Origin: Caldilineaceae bacterium
GTDB lineage: Bacteria; Chloroflexota; Anaerolineae; Caldilineales; Caldilineaceae
Direction of reading: 5' to 3'
Assembly (NCBI GenBank): GCA_020845455.1
Contig: JADLFO010000319.1
Location: 1-43,433 of the forward strand
DNA: 43,433 bases
Position numbers and translations under genes: made by a program. Below are positions 25,218-32,776 of this stretch, piece by piece (the first letter of the stretch is position 1; every line of letters starts with the position of its first letter). The notes under the pieces are model-generated. The model did no database searches. It was not told the DNA's origin and saw nothing but the letters and a program-made list of their open reading frames with translations.

Positions 25218-26981
25218 CTAGGCAGGCGCCGGTTCCTCGCCTGTGTTGCTTGCCGGTGCGTCGGATGCGGAGATGTCTGCCGGGGGGACATCCGTCAGCG
25301 GCACGGTGATGGCTTCGGCATGGACGGCGTGGTCGGCCATCAGGTAGCGTTGTTCTGCCACCAGGATGGCTTGGTCGGAGCTCCAGAAGAAGTTGTCGCG
25401 GCCCAGGGTGTCGATCAGTTGGCTGCGCTCCAGCATTCGCAGGACGCTAGGCTGGACACCGGTGAGCATGAGCGCCTTGCCCTTGTGAGTCAGTTGTTCG
25501 TGTAGCGATGAGAGGGTTTCGAGGCCGGTGACATCGATCATGGGGACGGCGCGCATGGAGAGGATGAGCACTTGCACATCTTCTTCGTGGGCAAAGGCCT
25601 CGTTGAAGGTGTTGGTGGCGGCGAAGAAGAGTGGGCCGGTCAGATAGGCGACGCGGATCGCGCCGCAGTTGGTGACGATGGGCATGCCTTGGCTGCGCAG
25701 CTTGTCGGCGTCGACTTGGCGCACATCCACGTTGAGATTGGCGATCTGGTTGATAAAGACGACCGCCGAGAGCGCTGCGCCGATCAAGATGGCTTGGGTC
25801 AGATCGAGCGTGATGGTGGCGAGCAGCGTCACGGTGAAGGTGACCATGCCGGTCTTAAAGCGGTTGCCAAAGAGAAAGCGGATGGCCAGCCATTCGTTCA
25901 TGCGATAGGCGGTGACCATGAGCACGCCGGCCAGCGCCGTCAGCGGGATGCGGGCGATGACGGGCGCAAAGAGCAGCGCCGAGGCCAAGAGCGCCAAGGC
26001 GTGGAGGATCGAGACGAGCCGGGTTTGGCCGCCGGAGCGGATGCCGACTGAGCTGCGCGCGATGGCAGCGGTGGCAGGCACGCCGCCAAAAAAGGGGATG
26101 AGGATGTTGCCCACCCCTTGGGCGACCAATTCCTGATTGGCCTGAAGCCGGATACCGGTCATCTTGCTGGCGACTGCGCCGCAGAGCAACGACTCGACCG
26201 CGCCCAGGGCGGCAATGGTCAACGCGGGGGCCAGCAGATGTTCCAGATCGCCCCACGGGATGTCGGCGAACCCCAGGCGCTGGTCGAGCAGGATGGTGCG
26301 CGGGATGTCGCCAATGATGGGGATTTGCCAGCCGGCGGCGAAAGCGACCAGGCTGGCGACGACGATGCCGGCCAGCGAGCCAGGGATGAGCTTGCTCCAG
26401 CGGGCGGGCCAAAAGACCATCATTCCGATGACGATGCTGCCGATGAGCGTGGTCTGCCAGTTTGGGGTCCAGCCGCCGCGAAAGTAGCCCAGCAGTTTGA
26501 GCGCCGCCGACTCGACGCCCGGGGTCGTGACGCCCAGGAAGTTATCGATCTGGCCCACGAAGATGATCACGGCGATGCCGGAGGTGAAGCCGCTGATGAC
26601 GGGGGCGGGGATAAAGGCGATGAAACGCCCCAGCCGCAGCAGGCCAATGGCGAGGATGATGGCGCCGGCCATGACGCCGGTGAGCCACATGCCTTCCATC
26701 CCGTAGCGCGCGCTGATCAAAATGAGGATGGCACTCATCGCGCCGGTAGGGCCGGAGATCTGATAGGGCGCGCCCGAGAGCGCGCCGATCAGGATACCGC
26801 TGAGGATGGCAGTGACAAGACCGGCGGCGGCTGTGGAGCCGGAGGCTACGCCGAAGGCAAGCGCCAGCGGCAGCGCGACGGCGCCGACGGTTAAGCCGGC
26901 GAGCAGGTCTTGGCGGAATTTGTCTAGATTATAGTTGGTGAATTCACGCTGCCAAAGCTGAACGAGGGAGAGGCGGTGCAT
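25218..26981 (-). CDS. SulP-family anion transporter with STAS domain
   Basis: The 587-residue membrane protein has the SulP N-terminal signature (DLLAGLTVGAVALPLALAFG), about 10-12 hydrophobic segments to residue 430, and a cytosolic STAS domain at the C-terminus (about 455-560, with LILSMRAVPMIDVTGLETLSSL). SulP proteins carry sulfate, bicarbonate or other anions. No carbonic anhydrase or sulfate-assimilation gene is adjacent, so the anion is open. ATG 26981 gives the normal family N-terminus. The frame stays open far upstream, antisense to recX, but that part has no similarity. It converges with the response regulator gene. Confidence 0.92.
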   Translation of the reverse strand: MHRLSLVQLWQREFTNYNLDKFRQDLLAGLTVGAVALPLALAFGVASGSTAAAGLVTAILSGILIGALSGAPYQISGPTGAMSAILILISARYGMEGMWLTGVMAGAIILAIGLLRLGRFIAFIPAPVISGFTSGIAVIIFVGQIDNFLGVTTPGVESAALKLLGYFRGGWTPNWQTTLIGSIVIGMMVFWPARWSKLIPGSLAGIVVASLVAFAAGWQIPIIGDIPRTILLDQRLGFADIPWGDLEHLLAPALTIAALGAVESLLCGAVASKMTGIRLQANQELVAQGVGNILIPFFGGVPATAAIARSSVGIRSGGQTRLVSILHALALLASALLFAPVIARIPLTALAGVLMVTAYRMNEWLAIRFLFGNRFKTGMVTFTVTLLATITLDLTQAILIGAALSAVVFINQIANLNVDVRQVDADKLRSQGMPIVTNCGAIRVAYLTGPLFFAATNTFNEAFAHEEDVQVLILSMRAVPMIDVTGLETLSSLHEQLTHKGKALMLTGVQPSVLRMLERSQLIDTLGRDNFFWSSDQAILVAEQRYLMADHAVHAEAITVPLTDVPPADISASDAPASNTGEEPAPA

Positions 26982-27062
26982 GGCGGGGATGGTGTTCCTT
27001 CTAGTTGGGCCGGGTCGAACCAGGGGCAACTGGGTGGCGCAGTAAGTATATGATCGTTGAAT

Positions 27063-27091
27063 GGTATACGCCCGTTGGGTTTGTTTGTCAA
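27063..27091 (-). promoter_or_regulatory. Promoter for the SulP gene
   Basis: Read on the minus strand: a perfect TTGACA (27086-27091), 17-base spacer, TATACC (27063-27068). Transcription would start near 27056, giving a 75-base leader. It lies in the divergent region shared with recX. Confidence 0.65.
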
Positions 27092-27155
27092 CCGCGACGG
27101 GGTCTCGTTGCATGATCATGCGCTGTATGTGATCGTGGGTGGAGGGTGTACGAAT

Positions 27156-27812
27156 ATGGCCGATGTCACTGCCGGCAACGCCGGCGCGGGGAACGTGATC
27201 ACCGGGCTGGTGATCCAACAGCATAACAAGGAGCGGGTCAACGTCTTTCTCGACGGTGAATATGCGTTTGCCGTGGGGCTGGACGCCGCCTTGGGGCTGC
27301 GTAAAGGGCAACGGCTCAGCGCCGAGCAGATCGCCGCGTTCAAATACGAGGGTGAAGTCGACTTGGCCTATCAACGCGGCTTGCGCTATCTGGGCATTCG
27401 CCCGCGCAGCGAACAGGAGATGGCGACCTATTTGGCCGGCAAGGGCTATGTCGAGGAGGTGACGGCGGCGGCGCTGGCACGCTTGCGGGCGCGGGGCTAT
27501 GTAGACGACGCGGCCTTTGCGCGCTATTGGGTGGATAACCGCACCCGTTTCCGCCCGCGGGGGACGCGCGCGCTGCGTTATGAACTGCGTCAGAAGGGGC
27601 TGGATAGCCCGACGATCGACGAGGCGCTGGAGGAGCAGGATGAGGATGCGGCGGCCTGGGCGGCGGCCGCGCCTATGGCGGCGCGCTGGGCCGGTCTGCC
27701 GCGCGAGGAGTTTGACAGGAAGCTGATCGGCTTTCTGGCGCGGCGTGGCTTCAACTATGCCATCTGCCGCCGCGTGGCAGAGCGGGCCTGGCAGGAAGCC
27801 CACGGGGAATAG
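27156..27812 (+). CDS. recX: Regulatory protein RecX
   Basis: The 218-residue protein has the RecX three-helix repeats: YQRGLRYLGIRPRSEQEMATYL, then VTAAALARLRARGYVDDAAFARYWVDNR, and RGTRALRYELRQKGLDSPTIDEAL. The C-terminal repeat ends RKLIGFLARRGFNYAICRRV. RecX binds RecA filaments and limits recombinase activity. An N-terminal extension of about 65 residues with a beta-strand pattern (RVNVFLDGEYAFAVGLD) is usual for longer RecX proteins. ATG 27156 is chosen because GGAGGG (27141-27146) is 9 bases upstream; a frame open from 27057 lacks such a site. recA is not in the window. The stop is 2 bases from the convergent YigZ gene. Confidence 0.93.
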   Translation: MADVTAGNAGAGNVITGLVIQQHNKERVNVFLDGEYAFAVGLDAALGLRKGQRLSAEQIAAFKYEGEVDLAYQRGLRYLGIRPRSEQEMATYLAGKGYVEEVTAAALARLRARGYVDDAAFARYWVDNRTRFRPRGTRALRYELRQKGLDSPTIDEALEEQDEDAAAWAAAAPMAARWAGLPREEFDRKLIGFLARRGFNYAICRRVAERAWQEAHGE

Positions 27813-27814
27813 GT

Positions 27815-28447
27815 CTATGTTTCTTGGCCGGTCACTTCAAGCAGGGCCTGGCCGTTGGTGAGTTCGCCGATGGCCGCGTCGAAGCCGGGCAGTTGCTCGC
27901 TGGGCAGCCGGAGCCGATAGGTCACGTCGGCGGCGTATTCTTCGCCAAGCAGTTCGGCCTCATAGTCGGGCAGCAGACGTTTGAGGAGCGTCACGGCGGA
28001 GTAATCCACGAGCAGCGTCACATCGGTTTTGGGGACGCGTTCCAGCGTGGGCAGACCGGCGAGGGCAAGCTGCACGCCGCCGCTGTAGGCTTTGACCAAC
28101 CCACCCTTGCCCAAGAGTGTGCCGCCGAAATAGCGCGTGACGACCGCGCAAATATCACCGATGCCGCTGTGCAGCAAAACCGTCAGCATGGGCCGGCCCG
28201 CCGTGCCGTGCGGCTCGCCGGCGTCGCTCATGCCGATCTGTCCCGTGCTGCCGGGCGGCCCGACCACATAGGCCCAGCAGTTGTGGCCGGCATCGGCAAA
28301 TTCGGCGCCGACTTCGGCAATCAGGGCGCGGGCCGCTTCCACGCTGGGCGCAGCGCCGACGGTGGTGATAAAGCGGCTGCGTTTGATCTCTTCTTCGACG
28401 CGCCACGTTGCCGCGGGGATCGGGTAGCGGTTGCTGGGCCGGCTCAC
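27815..28447 (-). CDS. YigZ/IMPACT (UPF0029) family protein
   Basis: The 210-residue protein has the IMPACT N-terminal signature: [14 protein letters not shown], then [20 protein letters not shown] and the strongly conserved [22 protein letters not shown]-terminal ferredoxin-like DUF1949 domain (about 140-205) is present. The family is universal and linked to translation or nucleotide-related functions; its biochemical activity is not settled. It starts 12 bases after the end of the LysW-like gene, so the two are probably one transcript. That is an unusual pairing. Confidence 0.93.
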   Translation of the reverse strand: MSRPSNRYPIPAATWRVEEEIKRSRFITTVGAAPSVEAARALIAEVGAEFADAGHNCWAYVVGPPGSTGQIGMSDAGEPHGTAGRPMLTVLLHSGIGDICAVVTRYFGGTLLGKGGLVKAYSGGVQLALAGLPTLERVPKTDVTLLVDYSAVTLLKRLLPDYEAELLGEEYAADVTYRLRLPSEQLPGFDAAIGELTNGQALLEVTGQET

Positions 28448-28459
28448 GGCGGATGCCGC

Positions 28460-28897
28460 CTATCGCCAGCGCCGTTCGCCGTCATCCTCGTCGCCGAAGT
28501 CGTCATCATAGTCAAGTTCGTCATCAAGTTCGTCGTCAAGTTCGTCGTCGAGTTCGAGGTCATCCTCTTCGTCGAGTTCGTCCTCAAACTCGTCGTCTTC
28601 CAACTCTTCACCTTCCAGATCGTCTTCTTCCAGATCTTCCTCGATCTCTATGTCCAGTTCGTCCTCAATCAGAAGCTCGCCGCGCAGATCCTCGCCTTCT
28701 AGGTCGCCGTCGAGGTCATCGACTTCTTCCATCTCGTCGTCCCAGTCATCGTCGTCGGCCCAGTCCAACTCGATGGGGTCGGTGGCGACGACCTCTAGGA
28801 CAGCGCCGCAGTGCGTGCAACTGACCTTTTGGCCGATGCGGGCGCGCCCTTCCAGTTCAATGGCTTCTTCACATTCAATACAATGCGTGGTCGGCAT
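28460..28897 (-). CDS. LysW-like zinc ribbon fused to a long acidic tail
   Basis: The 145-residue protein has an N-terminal ribbon of about 50 residues with two CxxC pairs (Cys6/Cys9 in HCIECEEAIEL and Cys27/Cys30 in VSCTHCGAVLEVV), then DPIELDWADDDDWDDE. This matches the amino-group carrier protein LysW/ArgW up to where LysW normally ends with EDWGE. The protein instead continues for about 90 residues composed mostly of Asp, Glu and Leu, and ends GERRWR. LysW carries lysine, arginine or ornithine intermediates on its C-terminal Glu; that terminal Glu is absent here, and no lysX/argX-type ligase is nearby. A carrier role is therefore doubtful. A metal-binding, RNA/DNA-mimic or protein-binding role is possible but unproven. 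AAGGAA precedes the ATG. Confidence 0.85.
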   Translation of the reverse strand: MPTTHCIECEEAIELEGRARIGQKVSCTHCGAVLEVVATDPIELDWADDDDWDDEMEEVDDLDGDLEGEDLRGELLIEDELDIEIEEDLEEDDLEGEELEDDEFEDELDEEDDLELDDELDDELDDELDYDDDFGDEDDGERRWR

Positions 28898-29065
28898 GCC
28901 AGTTGGTTCCTTGTATTTACCAGATATCTAGCCGTAGGCCGGCCCGGCGTGTGGGCCGGAGAGAATTCGTTGGCAAGCAGAGGCCCCCTGCACCTTGCGG
29001 CTCAGTGCTGTTGTGTGCTATCGCCGGGGCGATATGGCTCTGATGATTGCTGTGCCTATCGTGCC

Positions 29066-29094
29066 ATTATAAAGTTCCGAAAAGGTTTTGAAAA
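29066..29094 (-). promoter_or_regulatory. Candidate promoter for the LysW-like/YigZ operon
   Basis: Read on the minus strand: TTTTCA (29089-29094), 17-base spacer, TATAAT (29066-29071). The start near 29059 gives a leader of about 160 bases before ATG 28897. Confidence 0.5.
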
Positions 29095-29312
29095 AACGGC
29101 TCATGTCTGTTGGTGCAGCCCAGCGCGGCCGGCCGATCAAGCGGCGCAATCAAGCATGCGGAGCCAAGCCGTGCAGACGGCATGCCGGAATGAGATTCTT
29201 CCACTCTCCGATTATAATGCAACTATGATCACGCAACTGTAGCGGATCGCCATCCGGACAGGGCCAAGCCCCTGGCCGTAATGTCTGATTCTGCGGCGTA
29301 CGTCTGCGTGCG

Positions 29313-29790
29313 TCGGCAGGAAACTATCCATTCTGTGTGAGCGATTGGCGCAGCGGCTGGCAGCAGGCCGCCGACCCGACGGCGGCGATCACCGGCGCGG
29401 CCGTAGCCCATCAGGCGCGGCTGGCCGGCAACGAGCAGGCCGAGCCGCACTATGCTCGGCTAGGCGCGGCGCTGGGCCGGGTCATCTAGTGGTTGGATGC
29501 GTGTGAGGACTGGGTTGCCGACCGGGCGCGCGGGCGCTTTAACCCACTGCCCAGGCCAGAGGCCGTGGAGGAGGTGCTGCCCCCGGCGTTTGACGCCGCA
29601 TCCGCGGCCCTGGCAACTACGTCGCCGGTGCGCCATGGCGCGCTGCTGACCGATGTGTTGATCGCGGGGCCGCGGCGGCGATTGGCGCAGTTGCGCGGCG
29701 CGCAGGAGGGGCAGCAGGGGGCATTCAGCCATGCGCGCCAGCCGTCTCGGCAGCGCAGACAGGGCGCTGCGCCAGGCCCGTGCGACCCGA
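29313..29790 (+). pseudogene. Probable decayed, unidentified coding sequence
   Basis: One plus-strand frame reads SDWRSGWQQAADPTAAITG from about 29340, with GC-rich third positions like real genes nearby. It meets TAG at 29487-29489, then resumes in the same frame as WLDACEDWVADRARGRFNPL and continues through LIAGPRRRLAQLRGAQEG. After about 29760 three frames compete and similarity to a protein-like composition is lost. No family could be recognised, and no start codon with a ribosome-binding site was found. A short intact ORF beginning at 29493 is the alternative, but it would begin in mid-domain and end in the repeat. Confidence 0.3.
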
Positions 29791-29874
29791 CATGCGCGGC
29801 GTGCGGCGACTGTTATACGATCGGCGATGGCTGTTGCCAGAGCGTGCCCTGCTGCAGCGATTGTTGTGATCATA

Positions 29875-29934
29875 GCGGCTGTGATCGTTGCGGCTGTGAT
29901 CGTTGCGGCTGTGATCGTTGCGGCTGTGATCGTT
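29875..29934 (+). repeat. Tandem repeat, four copies of 15 bp
   Basis: GCGGCTGTGATCGTT is repeated exactly four times (29875-29934), followed by a partial copy. The period is a multiple of three. One frame would read repeated CDRCG and another AAVIV. The copies are identical, implying recent expansion by slippage. Confidence 0.85.
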
Positions 29935-30059
29935 GCGGTGACGGCTGCAACTGTGGGTGCGACTGCCCCTGTGATAGTGGCGGAAGCGGATAGGGCCACC
30001 GTCTGCGGCGGCGTGTTCGCCTGAGGGATGGCGGGGATGCGGCCCTGAGCAATGCTGCG

Positions 30060-30088
30060 TTGACAAGACCCCGCCTCCGCGCTAAACT
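30060..30088 (+). promoter_or_regulatory. Promoter for the PP2C-like/propeller gene
   Basis: A perfect TTGACA (30060-30065), 17-base spacer, TAAACT (30083-30088). Transcription would start near 30095. This makes ATG 30141 a better start than ATG 30099, which would leave almost no leader. Confidence 0.6.
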
Positions 30089-30140
30089 TTCTGACATAAT
30101 GAATTCTCGATATGATGACGCTTGGTACTCATCTTCTCTT

Positions 30141-32660
30141 ATGACCTACATAGGCTATATCACGGGGCCGCGGGCCGAACAGCCCACAGGAGTGCGTGTG
30201 GTCGAGCCGCCGCCGGGCACGCGCCAGTATCAACGCGGGAATCTATATGCTGTGGTGGACTTGAGCGGGGAACATCCCGACCGCGCTGCGGTCGCCGACC
30301 GGCTGCTCAGCGACATGCAGCGCGCCTACTACAGCGCCAGGGGCAGCCAGTCGCAAGTCTTGATTGCGGCGCTGCAACAGGCGCAGCAGTCGTTGCGTGA
30401 GGTCAACGCCCACACCCAATATTATCCTCTCAAGGCCGGGTTGTTGTGTGCGGCGCTGCTCAACGGCAAGCTGTTGGTCGTCGCCAGCGGGGCGGCCTTT
30501 GCCATGGTGCGCGTCAGCGATAAGGTTCACATGTTCCCATCGGAAATGAGCCTTAACGTGGGGGGCTACAGTCTTGCCGATGGGCCGGTCGAGATCTATC
30601 GGCAAGATGTGCAGCCTGACGATGTCTTTTTTGTGGGGGGCGGCAGTTGGTTCAACCATGTGCCGGTGCGTACGCTGGCCGGGATTGTGGCCTTTACGAC
30701 GGCGGAGAACTGCACCGACGCCGCCGACGAGTTGTTTGATGTTGGGGGACGTGTACCTCTGCCGGGGCTGTTGATCGTGTTGGGCGCAAACTCGGAGCCG
30801 CCGCGGCCGGGTGCGCCGCCTCCGGGGTCGGGGTCACCGCCGCCGCGCCCGCGCCGCCCCCGCTTTGGGGGGTTGCCCACCGCGCTGAGCGCCACACCGC
30901 CGGCTCGGCTACCTGCGTCGACGCCGCTGGCCGCCAGTTCGTCGCCTGTGGCGCCGCCCGCTGCCTTCGCGCCCACAGAGCCGGCGCCGCCTATGGCTGC
31001 GTCTCAGGCTGAAATAGAGGTGGATGTCGCGCCGGGTGAGCCGATTTTCCCGCCGCCTGCGCCGGTGAGCGAAGCCCCCGCGGAGGCACGGCGCGGTCCG
31101 GTCTGGCCGGGGCAATTGGGCGCGGCCGCGGCGCAGGGTTTGCGCCAGGCCAAGGAGTTATTCAACCGCATGCTGCCTGAGCCGGCCCCGCTACCGCGCA
31201 CGGCGGCGTTTGCGCCGGTTTCTCCACATGAGGCGCGTGATGAGCAGGGCCGATTGATTGAATCGGTTGAAACCATCGGGCGGGCAGAGAAGCGGGCCGG
31301 AGAAGCGGCGCGCCAGGATGCAGAGGCGATGCCGCCGGTGCGTGAACCGCCACCCGGCGTTTCATACCGGACGAGGGATGCTTCTGTACATGCTGCGCTG
31401 GATGCGGCTGTGGAGCAAGAACCGCCCGTGCTGCCCACGCCTGTGCTGGAGCTGCCGCCGTTTGTGGCTCCGCCGCCGGCCAGAGGCGCTCGGGCGCGTT
31501 TGTTTTTATTGCTGGCCCTGGTGATCGTTTTGATGGTCCCTGTGATTGTCGCAGCGCTTCATTTTTTCAAAGGAATCGATCAGGGAGCCGAAGCGGCCCA
31601 GTTGACCAGCGCAGCCCAGGCTCAACTGGTAGGGGCGCAGGCTGCCTTGGATTTGGGCGATAAGACCAGCGCCCGCCAGCAACTGATCGAGGCGCTCGAC
31701 TTTCTGGACCAGGCGGTGCTGCTGGACGGCTCGAACCCCGAGCGCGACCGGCTGCGCGCCACGATTGAGTCTGAACTGCAGGAAGTGCAGCAGATTGTGC
31801 CGCTCTATGGGCTGACCGAGCCGCTGATCACCTTCCCGCCCGAAGCGCAGCCGCGCCGCGTGCTGGTGGTGGACGAGGATATCTTTGTGCTGGATGCGGC
31901 GCGCCAGGCGATCTTTCAATACCGGTTTGACCCGGCGACGGAGCGAGTCAGTGATCAGGCCGGGATGGTGGTGATCCAGCAGGATTCGGTTGTCGACGGC
32001 GTGACGGTGGGGCCATTAGCCGATATGGCATGGCTGCCCCAGGTGCCTGGCTATGAAGACCGCCCGACGCTCTTGATTGTGGACCGCAATAACAATGTGT
32101 TTCGCTATGACCCGCGGGTCGAAGGCGCGACGCGCATGGTCTTGGGCGGGCAGGCGGATTGGGGCAGCATCAGCCAGATCGAAACCTATCAAAACCGGCT
32201 GTACATTGCCGACGAGGGCGCGGGCGAGCTTTACCGCTACAGCCTGGGGGCGCTGAATACGCCCGGCGATGCCTGGTTTTCCGAGCAGACCCAAGTCAAC
32301 TTGGCGGGGGCCATTGCGTTGGAGATCGACGGCGACGTGTGGTTTCTGTTTAGCAACGGCATGATCCTGCGCTATCGCAGCGGAGAGCAGGTTCCCTTTT
32401 CGCCCGAAAACAGCATCGGCCTGGCCGAAGAGCCGACCGACCTTTATGTCTTTCGCCAGGAGTTGAACCTGATCTATCTGGTGGATACGGGTGAAGACCG
32501 CATTTTGGTCTATGACAAGACCGGCGCGTATCTCAGCCAACTGCGTGCGCCGGAAGGGGAACTGTTGCGCGGGTTGTCGAGCGTCTATGTCGACGAGGTG
32601 GCGGGCACGATGTATCTGCTGACCCAGTCGGCGCTCTTCACGCACCCGGTGTGGCAGTAG
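30141..32660 (+). CDS. PP2C-like domain, Pro-rich linker, TM helix and extracytoplasmic propeller
   Basis: The 839-residue protein is modular. Residues 1 to about 200 resemble a PP2C/SpoIIE-like fold (NLYAVVDLSGEHPDRAAVAD, then LLCAALLNGKLLVVASGAAF), but the usual Asp-Gly metal motifs are not clear, so it may be catalytically dead. A Pro/Ala-rich linker runs to about 450. A TM helix (about 452-475: LFLLLALVIVLMVPVIVAAL) is followed by a helical stretch and a C-terminal domain of about 280 residues with beta-propeller-like strands. The predicted layout is a cytosolic N-domain and an external propeller, as in a sensor or signal relay. No Shine-Dalgarno is evident before ATG 30141; ATG 30099 is the alternative. 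It precedes an LCP gene. Confidence 0.75.
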   Translation: MTYIGYITGPRAEQPTGVRVVEPPPGTRQYQRGNLYAVVDLSGEHPDRAAVADRLLSDMQRAYYSARGSQSQVLIAALQQAQQSLREVNAHTQYYPLKAGLLCAALLNGKLLVVASGAAFAMVRVSDKVHMFPSEMSLNVGGYSLADGPVEIYRQDVQPDDVFFVGGGSWFNHVPVRTLAGIVAFTTAENCTDAADELFDVGGRVPLPGLLIVLGANSEPPRPGAPPPGSGSPPPRPRRPRFGGLPTALSATPPARLPASTPLAASSSPVAPPAAFAPTEPAPPMAASQAEIEVDVAPGEPIFPPPAPVSEAPAEARRGPVWPGQLGAAAAQGLRQAKELFNRMLPEPAPLPRTAAFAPVSPHEARDEQGRLIESVETIGRAEKRAGEAARQDAEAMPPVREPPPGVSYRTRDASVHAALDAAVEQEPPVLPTPVLELPPFVAPPPARGARARLFLLLALVIVLMVPVIVAALHFFKGIDQGAEAAQLTSAAQAQLVGAQAALDLGDKTSARQQLIEALDFLDQAVLLDGSNPERDRLRATIESELQEVQQIVPLYGLTEPLITFPPEAQPRRVLVVDEDIFVLDAARQAIFQYRFDPATERVSDQAGMVVIQQDSVVDGVTVGPLADMAWLPQVPGYEDRPTLLIVDRNNNVFRYDPRVEGATRMVLGGQADWGSISQIETYQNRLYIADEGAGELYRYSLGALNTPGDAWFSEQTQVNLAGAIALEIDGDVWFLFSNGMILRYRSGEQVPFSPENSIGLAEEPTDLYVFRQELNLIYLVDTGEDRILVYDKTGAYLSQLRAPEGELLRGLSSVYVDEVAGTMYLLTQSALFTHPVWQ

Positions 32661-32757
32661 CCCGGGGGCCGCGATAGGCCGTATCACGAGCGGTGGCGAC
32701 CCTGGTATTCGTCCGACTTCCGTAGGCTGATGAACTTGCCTGGGTTGACAACGCCTG

Positions 32758-32766
32758 TGCTATACT
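32758..32766 (+). promoter_or_regulatory. Extended -10 element before the LCP gene
   Basis: TGCTATACT (32758-32766) is an extended -10. TTGCCT 19 bases upstream is a weak -35, and TTGACA at 32745-32750 is too close. The start near 32773 would make the message almost leaderless relative to ATG 32777. Confidence 0.45.
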
Positions 32767-32776
32767 TAGAGCCACT

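Larger units (their letters stand above)
28898..30059. other. Gene-poor region of 1.16 kb
   Basis: The left part (28898-29230) is moderately AT-rich and contains the leftward promoter at 29066-29094 and a plus-strand TATAAT at 29214-29219 without a convincing -35. The middle (29300-29790) looks like a decayed coding sequence. The right part (29860-29990) carries a 15-bp tandem repeat. Open frames here are in conflict with one another and none is convincing as an intact gene. Confidence 0.5.

Noticed and set aside
26982-27803. Long upstream extension of the SulP reading frame
   Set aside because: It runs antisense through recX and across a good promoter (27063-27091); the family N-terminus begins at 26981.
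29875-29934. CRISPR-like appearance of a repeat cluster
   Set aside because: The units are contiguous 15-mers with no spacers and no cas genes; this is a simple tandem repeat.
32745-32766. TTGACA with TATACT as a standard promoter before the LCP gene
   Set aside because: The spacer is only 10 bases, too short for sigma70; the extended -10 alone is kept as the candidate.
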